Assembly: GCF_000972845.2 (NCBI RefSeq)
Contig: NW_020852928.1
Coordinates: 186,001 to 250,000 of the forward strand
Source: Larimichthys crocea
Lineage: Eukaryota > Chordata > Actinopteri > Sciaenidae
Reading direction: 5' to 3'
Length of the DNA: 64,000 nt
Part shown: piece by piece, positions 1 to 11,034 of the stretch
Layout of the letters: each line of letters opens with the position of its first letter
How positions within the stretch are numbered: the first letter of the stretch is position 1
Program-made: the position numbers and the translations under genes
The notes under the pieces: generated by a model
What the model was told of the DNA's origin: nothing
What the model saw: the letters and a program-made list of their open reading frames with translations, nothing else
Databases searched by the model: none

Positions 1-1600
1 TGCGTTTCAGTTACAGTACGACACTGAAAAACTGTCACATGTAAATGTCCTGCACTCTATTTACCACTTAGTGAAAGTCAGCAGAAAAGCAAAAAGTGTC
101 AATGTTACATATTATATATTTACTGACATAAGAACTATTTTAATGTATCAGGGCCACACTTCAGAAAAAAGAATAAAATTAAACTAAGGGAGTGACCAAC
201 ACGCAGGTTTGTGTCCTAATACTTATTACCACTCTGTGTTTATACAGTATTAAAAATAATGAATTTCCTTGTTATTTAGTAACAAGGAAAAAATGCTTGT
301 GGGATAGACTTATTCTGAAGTACAATTTCACCAATTCATCTACACAAGTGGTTTTGTGGAGGCAGGTCACATCATGAAAAGTGTATGGGTCATGTAAATA
401 ACGTGGTGTTTCCATCCCCAGCTGTTCCTGTTGACTGATCCAGCCTATTCACTCCACGTCATGCCTTTACTCAAAGAAGTGCAGAACGTCAAACCCAGAA
501 GACAAACCACAAATAAACTTGGTGCTTGTGTTCTGATGTGAATTTGAAGGCTTCTTGTATTTTAAGGCAGTCAGCTTTCAAGTGATGTTGGAGCTTCCAT
601 CAGTAAAATAACGGCAGACTTCAAACAGTGCAATCAAGTACTGATAAATCCAAAACTACAGCTAACCTTTACTAGAAAGTGGTTGGTAAGAATGTGTAAT
701 GTAATTGAGGAAGGCTGGTGTTTGTGCGGTTGGAGTACAGTGGGGCTAGACACAGGCACATTTACACTGTTAACATCATGCTTGGTGTTAAATGAATGTC
801 ACCCATCAACAATTCATCTAAAAAATGCACAGAAAGGATAAAAGGGTGCTGTGCCATTGACACATGACAAACTGTATTCAGTGTATATAATGACAGAGCA
901 GCTTTTACCGTAGACGTACAAAACAATATGCTTTATTTTTTGATACAACACAAACAACATATGTCACGGTCAGAAACAGACTGATGAACAGTTTGACCGA
1001 TAACAGACTTGATAAATAAAATGTTTCAGTCCATTCAGGAAGATCCTCCTCAACCACTCAGAGCTTTGTAACCCCATCTATCTGATAGGCTCATTTTATT
1101 TCATCATCAGTCCTCCACAGGAATGAGGAGGCATTTAAGTGTTCGATGATAACAGCAAGCTCCAGGACAGGAGCCATGAAACCCAAGAAGAATAATTCCA
1201 TCACATCCACTAATAACATCTCTGCACTAAGACCACTCTGCTAAATTGGACTGAGACAAAATGGAATAATTTCCATCAGGGCCAATTCAGGACCTGAGCA
1301 CAAAGTCACATTAAATTTCAAACCATAAACGCTGTGTGTTGTGAATACAAAGGCTGCGCCGTACAGCAGCAACATGAAATGATTGAATAACCTTTGTTAC
1401 ACAGTGGAGAGGAGTAGTGCAGTGTGTGTTTGTGTAGAAATCACTGTTTGTTCTGCTCATGCATTCAGTTATTTAATAAATGTATATGGTAACCCACTGT
1501 TGAATTATACAGTAGCTAACAAGTCTGGTCTGAACACGACGGATCCAGTCCGATGGCCTCTGTTTAACCTACGCGTCAAGTCTGTAGAAAGGTTTGTTTC
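1..1600. other. chchd1 3' flank, no gene seen
   Basis: AT-rich DNA downstream of chchd1, which is read on the minus strand. I see no supportable exon. Possible minus-strand AATAAA polyadenylation signals appear as TTTATT at 1095-1100 and 932-937, so part of this stretch may be chchd1 3' UTR. The short open frames here lack codon bias or family similarity. Confidence 0.5.
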
Positions 1601-1711
1601 CTAGATCTCAGTGCGCATGTTGGGATATCTCTTCAGCAGAGTCGTGGCCTGTTTGGGGTGCAGACGTCCTCCCTGCAGGCCGCTCTGGTCAGATTTATTC
1701 TTCATAGCAGC
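1601..1711 (-). CDS. chchd1: chchd1 exon 3, C-terminus
   Basis: Acceptor ctttcacag is followed by 36 codons beginning [11 protein letters not shown] and a TAG stop at 1603-1601. Phase 0 agrees with exon 2. Length and charge match the C-terminal part of CHCHD1. Confidence 0.88.
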   Translation of the reverse strand, partial: AAMKNKSDQSGLQGGRLHPKQATTLLKRYPNMRTEI

Positions 1712-2727
1712 CTGTGAAAGAAGACCATGATTTGTTACCAGTGCTTCTTCGTATGTCCTAATTAAGTACAAGGAGGACATTTCTGCCGGTTGGCAGCAAA
1801 AACGCGTCCTTCATCACTCATGCCTCGAGGAAATGATGAAGACTCAGCACGTACTTCTTCATTTCCTGGAGGGACTTCCCATGCAGAGAAATTTTAGACT
1901 GGTCTGTCGTGTCTATGCTCGGCTTCATTCTGCTCCTGATCAGTCTGATGCTGTCGAAATGACAGTTTCACCAATAAACACAGAGGGCTGACAGACTGTG
2001 TTTACACTACAGGTCCGTTCAGATTTATTTCCCAAATCTGTTTTTTCTTTTTGGCTGTTCACATTTTTTAAAACGTAGTCAATATCAGATTCCAGTGTGA
2101 ACTGTCCCGCATGTGTAACGACAATAAGAGTGAAGAAAACATGGACTGAAGTCAACGTTTACAGTCATTTAGGAGGTGAAGTGCACTGACTCTCCGCCTG
2201 ACGGACTCTGGAAACTATCCTGAGCCTGACAGAAGAGTTAGATGAAGGGTTGAACACTGCCACATTATTGCAGATTATTCTCATGATAAAAAGTTTTGCC
2301 ATATGCACTAGCATACAGATAGAGGTCAAATCAATACAATAAATAGTTAAAGGTTATCAGATGAGCTTATTTCAGTCTGTGAGCTCAAACTCTTTCTCCT
2401 GCAGGTTAACAAATGATGCTACATCTGACAAAACTCAACTCCCAATCATCTCTGTCTTATCAGGGTCTACTGTACATAAAAGACACACAACATTTTGGTG
2501 ACACTTTTTTGTCAATGTCAGCAAAATTATCATTATCAATATTATTATTCTACAAAATGTTTGTTCTGTCTGACTGTGATACGGCCCAGAGTGCCTTAGA
2601 AAAAGAAGGGCCCTGTAGACTTTAAATTCAACATGCATGCGTGTGTGAGAGAGAGCGCGAGCGAGTGTATGTGTGTGTGAGAGAGAGCGAGTGTGTATGT
2701 GTGTGTGAAAGAGAAAGAGAGAGTGTA

Positions 2728-2770
<43 letters not shown>

Positions 2771-2774
2771 GTGT

Positions 2775-2813
<39 letters not shown>

Positions 2814-3366
2814 ATACCTGAGCCTTATCAACACACGTGTAGAAAGCGCTCAGCTCATTAGAGCACAGGCCATCCACAAAGTTGTTGTGCTTCCAGCAGG
2901 CCATCATGACTGACATCTCTGTGACACAGGTGGCCTCTGTGGACAGACAGCTGCATGTTTATCTCTGAGCTGGTGACCGTGTTAAACTGTCTGCATGCAT
3001 TAAGCACTGCCACACACAGTCCCACAGTGCACGTGTTATCAGTCATTTCATGTATGTAGTGTGCGCTGTGTGGTCACAGGTAACACGGTTGCTCGTTGAC
3101 CCGAAACACCGGTGTCACGTGTGTTTACTGCTGACATTACGGAAGTCAGTGTATGCTACGGTCTGTCAGCGGGCAGTCACAGTGTGTCCTTACCTCCTTC
3201 CCTCAGACAGTCACAGTGTGTCCTTACCTCCTTTCCTCATCTTGCGGTTGGCCACCGCGTCCCGCAGGCTCAGGCTCCGGTTGGGTTTCAGGACCGGCTT
3301 TCCGTCCCGCCTGCTGAGCATCCTGCTGACCTTCTCCTGGAACAGGACGCCTCCCTGTGCCGCCAT
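1601..3366 (-). CDS. chchd1: CHCHD1 / mitochondrial ribosomal small-subunit protein mS37 (3 exons)
   Basis: Three minus-strand exons (3366-3228, 2936-2818, 1711-1601) join in frame to 122 codons plus stop, close to the 118 aa of human CHCHD1. Exon 1 gives a basic leader with the family-like string [14 protein letters not shown]. Exon 2 gives [11 protein letters not shown] and both CX9C pairs: Cys in EATC to Cys in MMAC, and Cys in GLCS to Cys in YTC, nine residues between each pair. The C-terminus [12 protein letters not shown] matches the family's short basic tail. Known role: mS37 of the mitoribosomal small subunit; twin-CX9C proteins normally fold through the MIA40 intermembrane-space route, although mS37 acts in the matrix. 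All junctions are GT-AG. The start lies in an ATGGCGGC context. No nearby gene appears functionally linked. Confidence 0.93.
2641..2811. repeat. compound (GA)n/(TG)n microsatellite
   Basis: Mixed GTGTGAGAGAGA blocks, then about 40 bp of (GA)n and about 40 bp of (TG)n. It lies in chchd1 intron 2, starting a few bases after the exon 2 donor. Several apparent open frames here are repeat artefacts. Confidence 0.97.
2818..2936 (-). CDS. chchd1: chchd1 exon 2 (twin CX9C)
   Basis: 119 nt after acceptor tccacag, ending KAQ|gtatgt. It carries all four paired cysteines. The intron begins immediately with a (CA)n tract in the coding orientation. Confidence 0.92.
3174..3241. repeat. 34-bp tandem duplication spanning the chchd1 exon 1 donor
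   Basis: Two adjacent near-identical 34-bp copies (3174-3207 and 3208-3241), each containing the splice-donor string gtaagg on the minus strand. Confidence 0.88.
3228..3366 (-). CDS. chchd1: chchd1 exon 1
   Basis: Begins [17 protein letters not shown] and encodes 46 codons plus one base. The donor is GAG|gtaagg at 3227-3226. A tandem duplication just downstream repeats the same donor 34 bp further on. Confidence 0.9.
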
Positions 3367-3368
3367 GT
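3357..3368 (-). promoter_or_regulatory. YY1-like ATGGCGGC motif over the chchd1 start codon
   Basis: Minus-strand ACATGGCGGCAC overlaps the initiator ATG. The same 12-mer recurs at 3532-3543. ATGGCGGC is the core YY1 motif, often located near the start of housekeeping and mitochondrial-protein genes; use here is inferred. Confidence 0.45.
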
Positions 3369-3531
3369 CTCCTCACAGAGCTCTGCTGCTGCTCACTGCC
3401 TGTCCGAGCACGGCGGAGGGCCCCGGCTGCTCTCAGCGGATGTGTCAAACTGTCTCTGTGAAGGAGCAGAGGGCGGGAAAGACGACAGGCTGACTGCCGG
3501 AGACCTCACTGAGCTGAACACGACGAGGAGT

Positions 3532-3543
3532 GTGCCGCCATGT
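3532..3543 (-). promoter_or_regulatory. second ATGGCGGC motif; promoter element or uORF start
   Basis: Identical 12-mer 175 bp upstream of the chchd1 start. If transcribed, its ATG (from 3541) opens a short frame that stops after 11 codons. It could be a YY1-type promoter element, an upstream ORF, or chance. The surrounding 3240-3560 is locally richer in CpG than the neighbouring DNA. Confidence 0.35.
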
Positions 3544-3599
3544 TTTGCCGTAAGAACCGATTCAGTGTCGTAAAATCCACGTAAAGCCGTTTGTACCAC

Positions 3600-3768
3600 A
3601 AACGTACGACACCACAGACCACTGCGACATTCACGTGCAAAGAAGACTCAGTGACGTCACAAATAATAATAATTATTATATAGATTATAAATATAATTAT
3701 ATATGATATATTATATTATTTATATATAATTAGAGCATGATGTATTCTCATTTATCTATTTATTCATT

Positions 3769-3817
<49 letters not shown>

Positions 3818-4894
3818 TTTTTTCATTTATTTATTTATAATAATAGTCAGGTCATTTTATAGTTCATGAACCACGCCAGTGACTAGCTGACAGTATAGCT
3901 GGCTCCACCCCCTGCCTTGACATACTATATCAAGGACACATATTTCGCATTACAAAAACATGACTCTGCATGTAAATCAAATACGGTGTTTGGCCTGGCT
4001 GCATTAGCTATATTTATGTATGATATGTGTTTATATGATATGTGTCTAAAAATGAATGCAGCATCACAGTGCACAGCTGTTCTCTGGAACACCATGTGAA
4101 CAACACAATGAAAGATCAGCCTTTTTGTCTCATCTTAGACACAGGGAAAACAAAAAAAAGACAATTCCATGCAGAAGAAATCATTTTAGAAGCTACTTGT
4201 TTTTGCCACTAAATATACATGAAGATGGCATAAACGGGTGTAAAAGCAAATAAAGCCACACAACACAGCAGCAAATAAACGTATTTGATGAGCCGAGGAT
4301 GTGGCTCAATAAGCAACAATCTTCCTCCAGTATGACTGGCCCCACCTCTAAGGATTCAGAGAAGAAGGAAGCTGGTAAAAATACTCTATGCCTTGACTAC
4401 AATTCCAATGATGCCATATCGATTGTATATTTAAGCTCATACCAGCTCACCGACAGTGATAAAGAACGGCTGTGTTCAGTTCTCGTGCTGTGTTCTTCTG
4501 GCACTTGGCCTATGGCTACATGACATTCAAGGAGAATGCAGGGCAAGTCTTAACATCAGCCTGTTTTTGAGGGCATGTTGAGCGCTGATGCAGCGTCAGC
4601 ATGTACATTATTAGAGTTGGTATCATGTCAAACAAGATCAGGTTCAGCTTTATAACATCAGCCTCCAGAGGAAACAACACACCCACACACTGAAAGTGTT
4701 ACTCACATTTCAACCTTTTCCAGTTGAAACTGATATGTAAAAGTAACGAAACACACCTGAACATTGACATGTAAAGGTCACAGCAAGCTTAGCTGCACTC
4801 AAATCAAAAGGCCTCTCTGTTGTACTACTGTAGATCAGAGATTCCCAACTTGTGGCCACTTAAAACCACTGCTACAGACAAGCTGTATTTTTAC
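3600..4894. other. intergenic; (TTTC)n microsatellite, no gene seen
   Basis: AT-rich DNA with an approximately 50-bp (TTTC)n run at about 3768-3818 and TA-rich sequence before it. No exon is recognisable. Confidence 0.6.
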
Positions 4895-4898
4895 TTAA

Positions 4899-5661
4899 AG
4901 CAACACTGTGTAACTTTTCCACCATAAACAGATTTTAAATCCTAATCAGGTGAATGGTGTCTCTGTCATTCGTACGTCTGTTCTCACACTATGTAACTTT
5001 GGGTTTCGGGTCGGGAGAAGTGCGTAACGCTTTACAGCACTGAGTCACACATCACCAACTATTTGACTGATTCTGGTGAAACTGGATCATATTTTATGGA
5101 GAAAATGTTTTCTGATGTCCTCTGGCTGCTCCGCCTCAACTCTCTGTGATTTACAGAGTTTATGATGGACAGTGAAGTATACTGCTGACAACTGTAGCTG
5201 CTGTTAGCTAATGTTAGCTCAGTTTGTTAGCCGTTCTGCCCAGACTGTGAGCTCAGAGCACTGAGGGAGTGTTTTCAGGCCGGTGTTGTGCCAGAACCAG
5301 AGTGGGCAAGCATGCAATGTAACTGGGCCTCTATGAACAAAATGACGAGGAGAAGAATAAGTAAGTCCAAGACTGGCACTGACTTTTAGTGGTTGGTGAG
5401 AGCTTGGTGAAATAAAAGGCTGAAAGACAGACGCCGAGCTGGGCTGACTGCTGTTGGACTAGTCAGTAATATTAGCTGCTGCTGGGTCTGCTGTTGGTGA
5501 CCTAGTTGATGTTTGGCTGTTAGCAAAGTTGTTGACTCGCTAGTTTTTGATCAGAAGTAATGTAATCAGAACAAATACTCGAGTACAGGTGTCCATATTT
5601 ACCACAGTGGGATTACACTCACAACAAATCCCTTAAATACCAATTTCTACACAGTGTTTCT
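4899..5661. mobile_element. TTAA-flanked MITE (piggyBac/Kolobok-like), copy A
   Basis: 763 bp bounded by TTAA at 4895-4898 and 5662-5665. The left end AGCAACACTGTGTA and the reversed right end AGAAACACTGTGTA form terminal inverted repeats. There is no transposase. A second, inverted copy of the interior appears at the right edge of the window. A TTAA target suggests a piggyBac- or Kolobok-mobilised non-autonomous element; superfamily assignment is inference. Confidence 0.72.
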
Positions 5662-5665
5662 TTAA

Positions 5666-7077
5666 TGATGTTCAGTGGTCTGCACAGACTCTATAAGTGG
5701 AAAGGCTTAAAAGAAAATGGCCATCAACTCCACACACATCTTTATGACGTTAAAAGGCCTGTGTCCAATTATTTTTTTTATCAGGTGATAAAGTAAGGTG
5801 AAGCTCTCTTTTTGAAATTCCATTAAAAAATGTTTTGTGTGACGTGTAGAACATTTGCCAGGAAATCTGAAAATGAAGATTCAGCCTACAACACTGTCAT
5901 TTAATACAATGTTTTTATGAAAATATCAATTATAGCTGCTTGAAGTAAACAAATACGTTTTTGTTCAGACACACACACACACACACACATACAGTCATTT
6001 AAATAAAGTCTCTGATGAAAACAGTTTGTCTCCTCAGGTTTCCAGAGGTGAACACATTCCTGCCACTGTCTGCCTGGAAGCTGTGTGGTATTCTCTGTGT
6101 CTCTGCATGTTCTTCACCTGGAGGAAAGGTGCCGTGCACAGCAGTCTCTGCACTCTGAGAAATGTGGGCTTGATTCTGAGCCAGGATCAGCTCATCCACC
6201 ACATCAGTGATGTGACACTTCTGTCTCACTCCTCACACCCAGGGATCGGAATAGCTCACGCCACAAAATTCTTTTTCTTTTGTTGTATGTGCATGTGACA
6301 GCAAAGCTTCGACGTGTACCAAAGCTTTGATACTGATGTGTTCAACAACATTGGGGAAAAGAGAGGACAGAAGCCTGAGTTGAACCTTTAACCTCCAAGA
6401 CCTCTGACATGGAAACACACAAAAAACAATAGGAGAAGTCTTAAAGAACCTTTTGTGTGGATTCAAGTGGAGCGATAAATCACACTGACAGTGTTTGAGC
6501 ATTCTTTCAGATGTGCTGAGGAAGCAGTTTACCCTTTCCTGTGGACCTCCAGCAGACACACGGCCCTTGTTTTACACATTACTGCACTGTAAAGAGTGTA
6601 TGCTCAAAAACTGAAACACAAGCCCAAAAAAAATTCCGTTTTAATCTCAGTATCATCTCAAATAAACCTTTCCAAAGATCTAAGATCTGAGAAGCCACAT
6701 TATATAATATCTGACTTTCCCACCAAGGCATGATATAGATTAGACGTCATTAGATATCATTCCACTGTTAAAAAGTGATCCACAAAACTAGTCGCTGATG
6801 ACTCAGGTTCCAACACATTCAAGTCACGTCTATATAATTATGACATAGTTTTGATAATCTTCATGTAAACACGGAAAATCATTGTGCCTGCCAATGTGTC
6901 TGCCAGTCACCACAGAACTATTCGTTCTCCTCTTACCGCAGAGCACAAAATACAAGCAGACAGACAGCTCACAGCTTGTTGTGGGTTATCATCAGTGATA
7001 AGAGGGGTGCTAAATTATTTCTGTCATTTCTTTGTAACCGAGAGACACGCTGGCTGACAGGACTGTTATAACCAAAA
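5666..7077. other. intergenic, no gene seen
   Basis: Unique-looking sequence with a short (AC)n run near 5970-5990. Open frames here (for example 6233-6559, minus) have no recognisable family. Confidence 0.5.
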
Positions 7078-7497
7078 ATGGATTGTGATGTTTTGATCAC
7101 TGTTAACCTCAGGTCTACTAATACTGGCTTAGCCCCCCAGTATTTAACTGAGCTTCTTCATATTCACCTCCCCGCCAGAACACTGAAATCATTTAGCCAG
7201 CTGCTACTGGTTGCCCCTAAATTAAAACCAAAGGTGACCGAGCCTTTGTGGCAGCGGCCCCCTAAGCTATGGAATATAACATCCGATCTGCTGGATCATT
7301 TGAGGGTTTTAAATCCTCCTTAGAAACGCACTTTTTCTCCCTGGCTTTTAACCAAACTTAAGTATCTTATCATTTGTCTTAACCCGTTGTAATTATGGCA
7401 CTTTATATATTATATGTATATTATTTGTATCAATCCCATACAGCACTTTGGTCAACCTCAGTTGTTTTTAAATGTGCTTTATAAATAAAGTTTGAGT
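7078..7497 (+). mobile_element. LINE 3' remnant (L2/Rex-type), degenerate
   Basis: Encodes a worn C-terminal reverse-transcriptase tail (LAPQYLTELLHIH, then LPARTL and PKLWN), followed by a 3' UTR-like end with AAATGTGCTTTATAAATAAA at about 7470-7490. No catalytic motif remains. Confidence 0.7.
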
Positions 7498-8165
7498 TGA
7501 GGTCTACTTCCAAAGCTGACAAAGGAATAGGCTTTGGTAGAGTTCTTTCCTGTACACACTGGAAGTATTCAGATACTTCCCTCGCAGTGTGCCAAGGCGA
7601 TGCACGCCCAACCTTTGTGAGTCATTCTGATATCTCTGATGCTCTGTCTGCCGTGAGATCAACATCAAAATTCACTCCATATGTTCGCCCCTACCAGAGT
7701 AGCAAGAAACTTAGGAGTCAAGATTGGTAACCAGCTAACCACGTCAGATCATGTTGCCTCAGTTACCCAGCTGTGCCGCTTCACACTTTACACCATCAGA
7801 AAAATCAGGCCTTACCTGACTCAACATGTTACCCAACTCCTAACACAGGCTGTGGTCATCTCCTGACTAGATTACTGTAACGCCCTCCCGACGGGCCTCC
7901 CAGCCCACAGAGTGAAATATTGAATGCAGTGGTGCACCTGATCTTCAATCAGCCCAAAAGCACGTTACCTCCCTGCCCAGTGAGCACTAATGCTCGCCTA
8001 CAAAGTAGTCTCCGGTTTTGCACTCACCTACTTGAATGCCCTTTTTCTAGCTTATGTTCCTTCACAACTGTTTCGTTCCACCCGTAAAGGCAATCCAGAC
8101 TTTTCCCGTCTTTTGTTCCCTGTTGGTGGTACGTCCCCCTCTACCTTTAAAAACCTCTAAAACTA
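7498..8165 (+). mobile_element. second LINE remnant (L2/Rex-type)
   Basis: Contains NLGVKIGNQLTTSDHV, CRFTLYTIRKIRPYLTQH and, after a stop, LDYCNALPTGLPA. This is the post-catalytic RT/thumb region of the same LINE group as the better-preserved copy at 58.4-59.7 kb. Stops and frameshifts are frequent, so it is a fossil. Confidence 0.75.
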
Positions 8166-10494
8166 CACTACCAACAACTGGACATGCTAAATCTACCCCT
8201 CTACAACTGACTCTGTAACAACAATGGCTGTTTGTAATCATGTCAATGGTTACACTATGTATCTATAAGCTACATGCACAGAAGAGCAGCACCTGTACAC
8301 GTCTGTGGAGAGTAGCACCATGAAATGATGAACAAATGAGAACGTGTCATTTTGCTGCTGACACATTATGGTTATGGATCACCCTAAAATTCGTAGGTAT
8401 TTAAAGATGCATGGAGGTTGCAACTTGCTTAACAAACTAGTTGCCCTTAGTACTAACTATGAAGAAAGACTTCTCTAAATATCTTGAATTATTGATGCTT
8501 TAACCTGCAAGCAGCATTTTAATGTTGTAGCAGGTCCAACAGTCTAACTTACTCATGTTCTTTAGGATAGCTGGAAGTCACACCTGAATAATGTCAGCAA
8601 ATGTTTCTGCTGCTCCTGGATCAGGATCTGTTCGATGCTGAGCTGTGAGATCGCCTTGTTTGTGTTTCTGCCTCTCCATGAACTTTGACCCCTTCTGTCT
8701 TGTTTGCCTTCTGCCTTGCAGAGTCTGTCTCTGGCCCTGAAGCCCTCTGCAGATCTGCATACAGAGGCCAGGCTGGGTCACTGCTGCTTTGTTAGCTCTG
8801 ACTTCTCCTACAGAGGCCAGCCAAGCCTCAGCTGCTGCAAACAAAGATCTGTCTCCCCCCAACAAGAAACAAAAAGCAACTGTTTCATTTCATCATCTGA
8901 ATCATTCTTTTCATTGACAATTATAACCCTTACTCCCTGCAGGAACAAAACCTATAGTAATGTGTGACCATTTTTACAGCGTCTGCTTTTGTTTCCACTG
9001 GCTGCATTGAGGACGAGTTCCTGAAATAAAGTCTAAAAGAGCTCAGGAGAGAATCCTAAATCCAATTTCCAGATACTTTCAGGGATAGCAAGCAGTGCCA
9101 CGATTGTGATTGTTTAAGCAGACATGATGAGAGATCACAAAACGACTATGTTACACATAACAACGGTAATTACTACTTTACTACTGCAGCTGTATGGAAC
9201 AGGAAAACCAATCATTTAAAAAAGAACATCAGTGCAGACATCCAGACTTTCATTGTGTTCATGGAGAGGAAGTTGAGACTATTGTTCAGTGCTTGAATGG
9301 AATGGGTAAAGGGCACACAGCCAAACAGTGCAGCAAAATAAAAAAGAGATTATATACAAATAAAACAGCACAATGTTGCAGTGGAGCAAATCAATAAATG
9401 ACCAAGTGCTTTGATGCTTTGTCTGATTACAGTCAGTGTTTCACACAGATTAAACAAATCCTATTGAGACACTACCCAGTTCCACTAATTCATGTACTAC
9501 ACTGTGCACTGTGTAATCTGTTCATTTCAGAAGGGTAGTGTTGTCCGAAGATTGCAACATTCTTCCTCTTATTTTGTCAAATTGCAACATCTGATGGCAA
9601 AATATAAATATGAAATAATTGTACAAATGTAAATTTGTAAAAAAAAAATATACCTGGGCAAAGGAACAAAAGTATTTGAAAGAAAAGATCTCATATATAT
9701 CCAGATATAAACTATCTTTTAGTGTTAGTCAGATTAAAATAATACTGACTGAGAATTACAAACAAAAATGGTCAGCAGAAGTTTTGTATGAACAATTAAA
9801 AAAACAACAACATTCAGTCTGATTAAAGGTATTCATTATCCGGAGCACAGAGGTCTGTTTGTGCCCAGTCCAGATGTGATATCTGACCTCTGGCTGCCAC
9901 TCAGTTCCAAAAGAGGAGGATAGAAAGTGACTCCTGTGTGATCTGGGAGAGTTTAAAAATGAAACACACTTTTTGTTTTATTATCACATTAGATAAAAAA
10001 GACGTTTTCAGAAGATGAATGCAGAACGTGCTGATTTGTTTTCTGTGTCTGATGGATGAACATAGAAGTGTTCAGTGCTCAGTTTGCGTTAAATGCCAAC
10101 CAACAACATTAAGAGGGCACTTCATGTGTGATGTGTTTAAAGGAACAGTCTGCACCTCACTTGCGTTTCAGTCATGTCTTGTAGCTGCAATGTCTAAAGA
10201 GCAGGTTGTGTTTATATTTCTGTTCTGCATCATTTGATGTGTACGGTATATTACTTACCTAATGCTAATGCTAGCAGTGTTAACAATAAAGCTGCTGATG
10301 AAGGTAGGATGGATAGCATGACATCACCAGATGTTCCAAGTTAGACAAGATGGATGTGGTTCAACATGTTATTCCCAAACACACCTGAAACTGTTTGCTT
10401 CTGCTACAAAAGGAGGAGAACACCATTCATTTTGTCTAAAGCATTCATGGTGCTGATAGTACTGAGTTGTAAAAGTGCCATTATCCTAATTCAT
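8166..10494. other. intergenic, no gene seen
   Basis: No exon with family similarity. The open frames at 8578-8865 (minus), 8704-8967 and 9194-9397 were read and show no known domain or flanking splice sites. Confidence 0.5.
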
Positions 10495-10512
10495 AAATAT
10501 TCATTGTTGTTT

Positions 10513-10686
10513 TTTTTGGACTTTTCAAGCTTTTATTTTGATAGAGACAGCTGAAGAGTGACATTAATGTGGGGAGAGAGAGATGGGGAATGACGCGTGG
10601 CAAAGAGCCACAAGTCGGATTCAAACCCTGGGCTGAGCATTCATACATGGGGCGGCTGCTCTACCAACTGAGTTAAACACCGCCCC
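10513..10686 (-). mobile_element. tRNA-derived SINE with 18-bp target-site duplication
   Basis: Read on the minus strand, the head (from 10686) contains a box A-like TTTAACTCAGTTGGTAGAGC and a box B-like GGGTTTGAATCC, then a non-tRNA body ending in a short A-rich tail at 10513. The 18-bp AAATATTCATTGTTGTTT occurs at 10495-10512 and again at 10687-10704, the mark of target-primed insertion. Confidence 0.92.
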
Positions 10687-10704
10687 AAATATTCATTGTT
10701 GTTT

Positions 10705-10989
10705 AAAGGCCTTTAGGTAGTACATTCACACTCTGCCATCCATACCACATATCACCTAGAAAAAACTGGTGCTACATGTTGGACGCAAAGTGGTTCATAG
10801 ATTGTAAGTGGACCTGAGCACGAATCTTCCATGAGAGGCCAGTGTGGGCTGACTGTATGAAGAAAGAGCTCCCTGCTGCGTGTGAGTGTCTGCATGTGCA
10901 TGGCTGCATGACTTTAGAACTGAATAATTAATGGGGGTGCAGGGTCTGCACTAAGCAACAGCTGGTATAATGCAGTGAGGAAAAGAGGG

Positions 10990-11034
<45 letters not shown>

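Noticed and set aside
2435..2916. His/Thr- and Ser/Leu-rich frames (also at 21.1-21.75, 26.9, 28.3 and 50.0 kb)
   Set aside because: Microsatellite translations; only the parts recognised as real exons were kept.
3050..3573. Plus-strand frames of about 150 codons over chchd1 exon 1
   Set aside because: Shadow of the GC-rich first exon and promoter of chchd1 on the other strand.
8578..8967. Overlapping frames on both strands suggesting a small gene
   Set aside because: No family similarity, codon bias or supported splice sites that I can see.
10588..10686. Functional tRNA gene on the minus strand
   Set aside because: Only box A/B-like parts remain and the cloverleaf is degraded; long target duplication and tail show a SINE.
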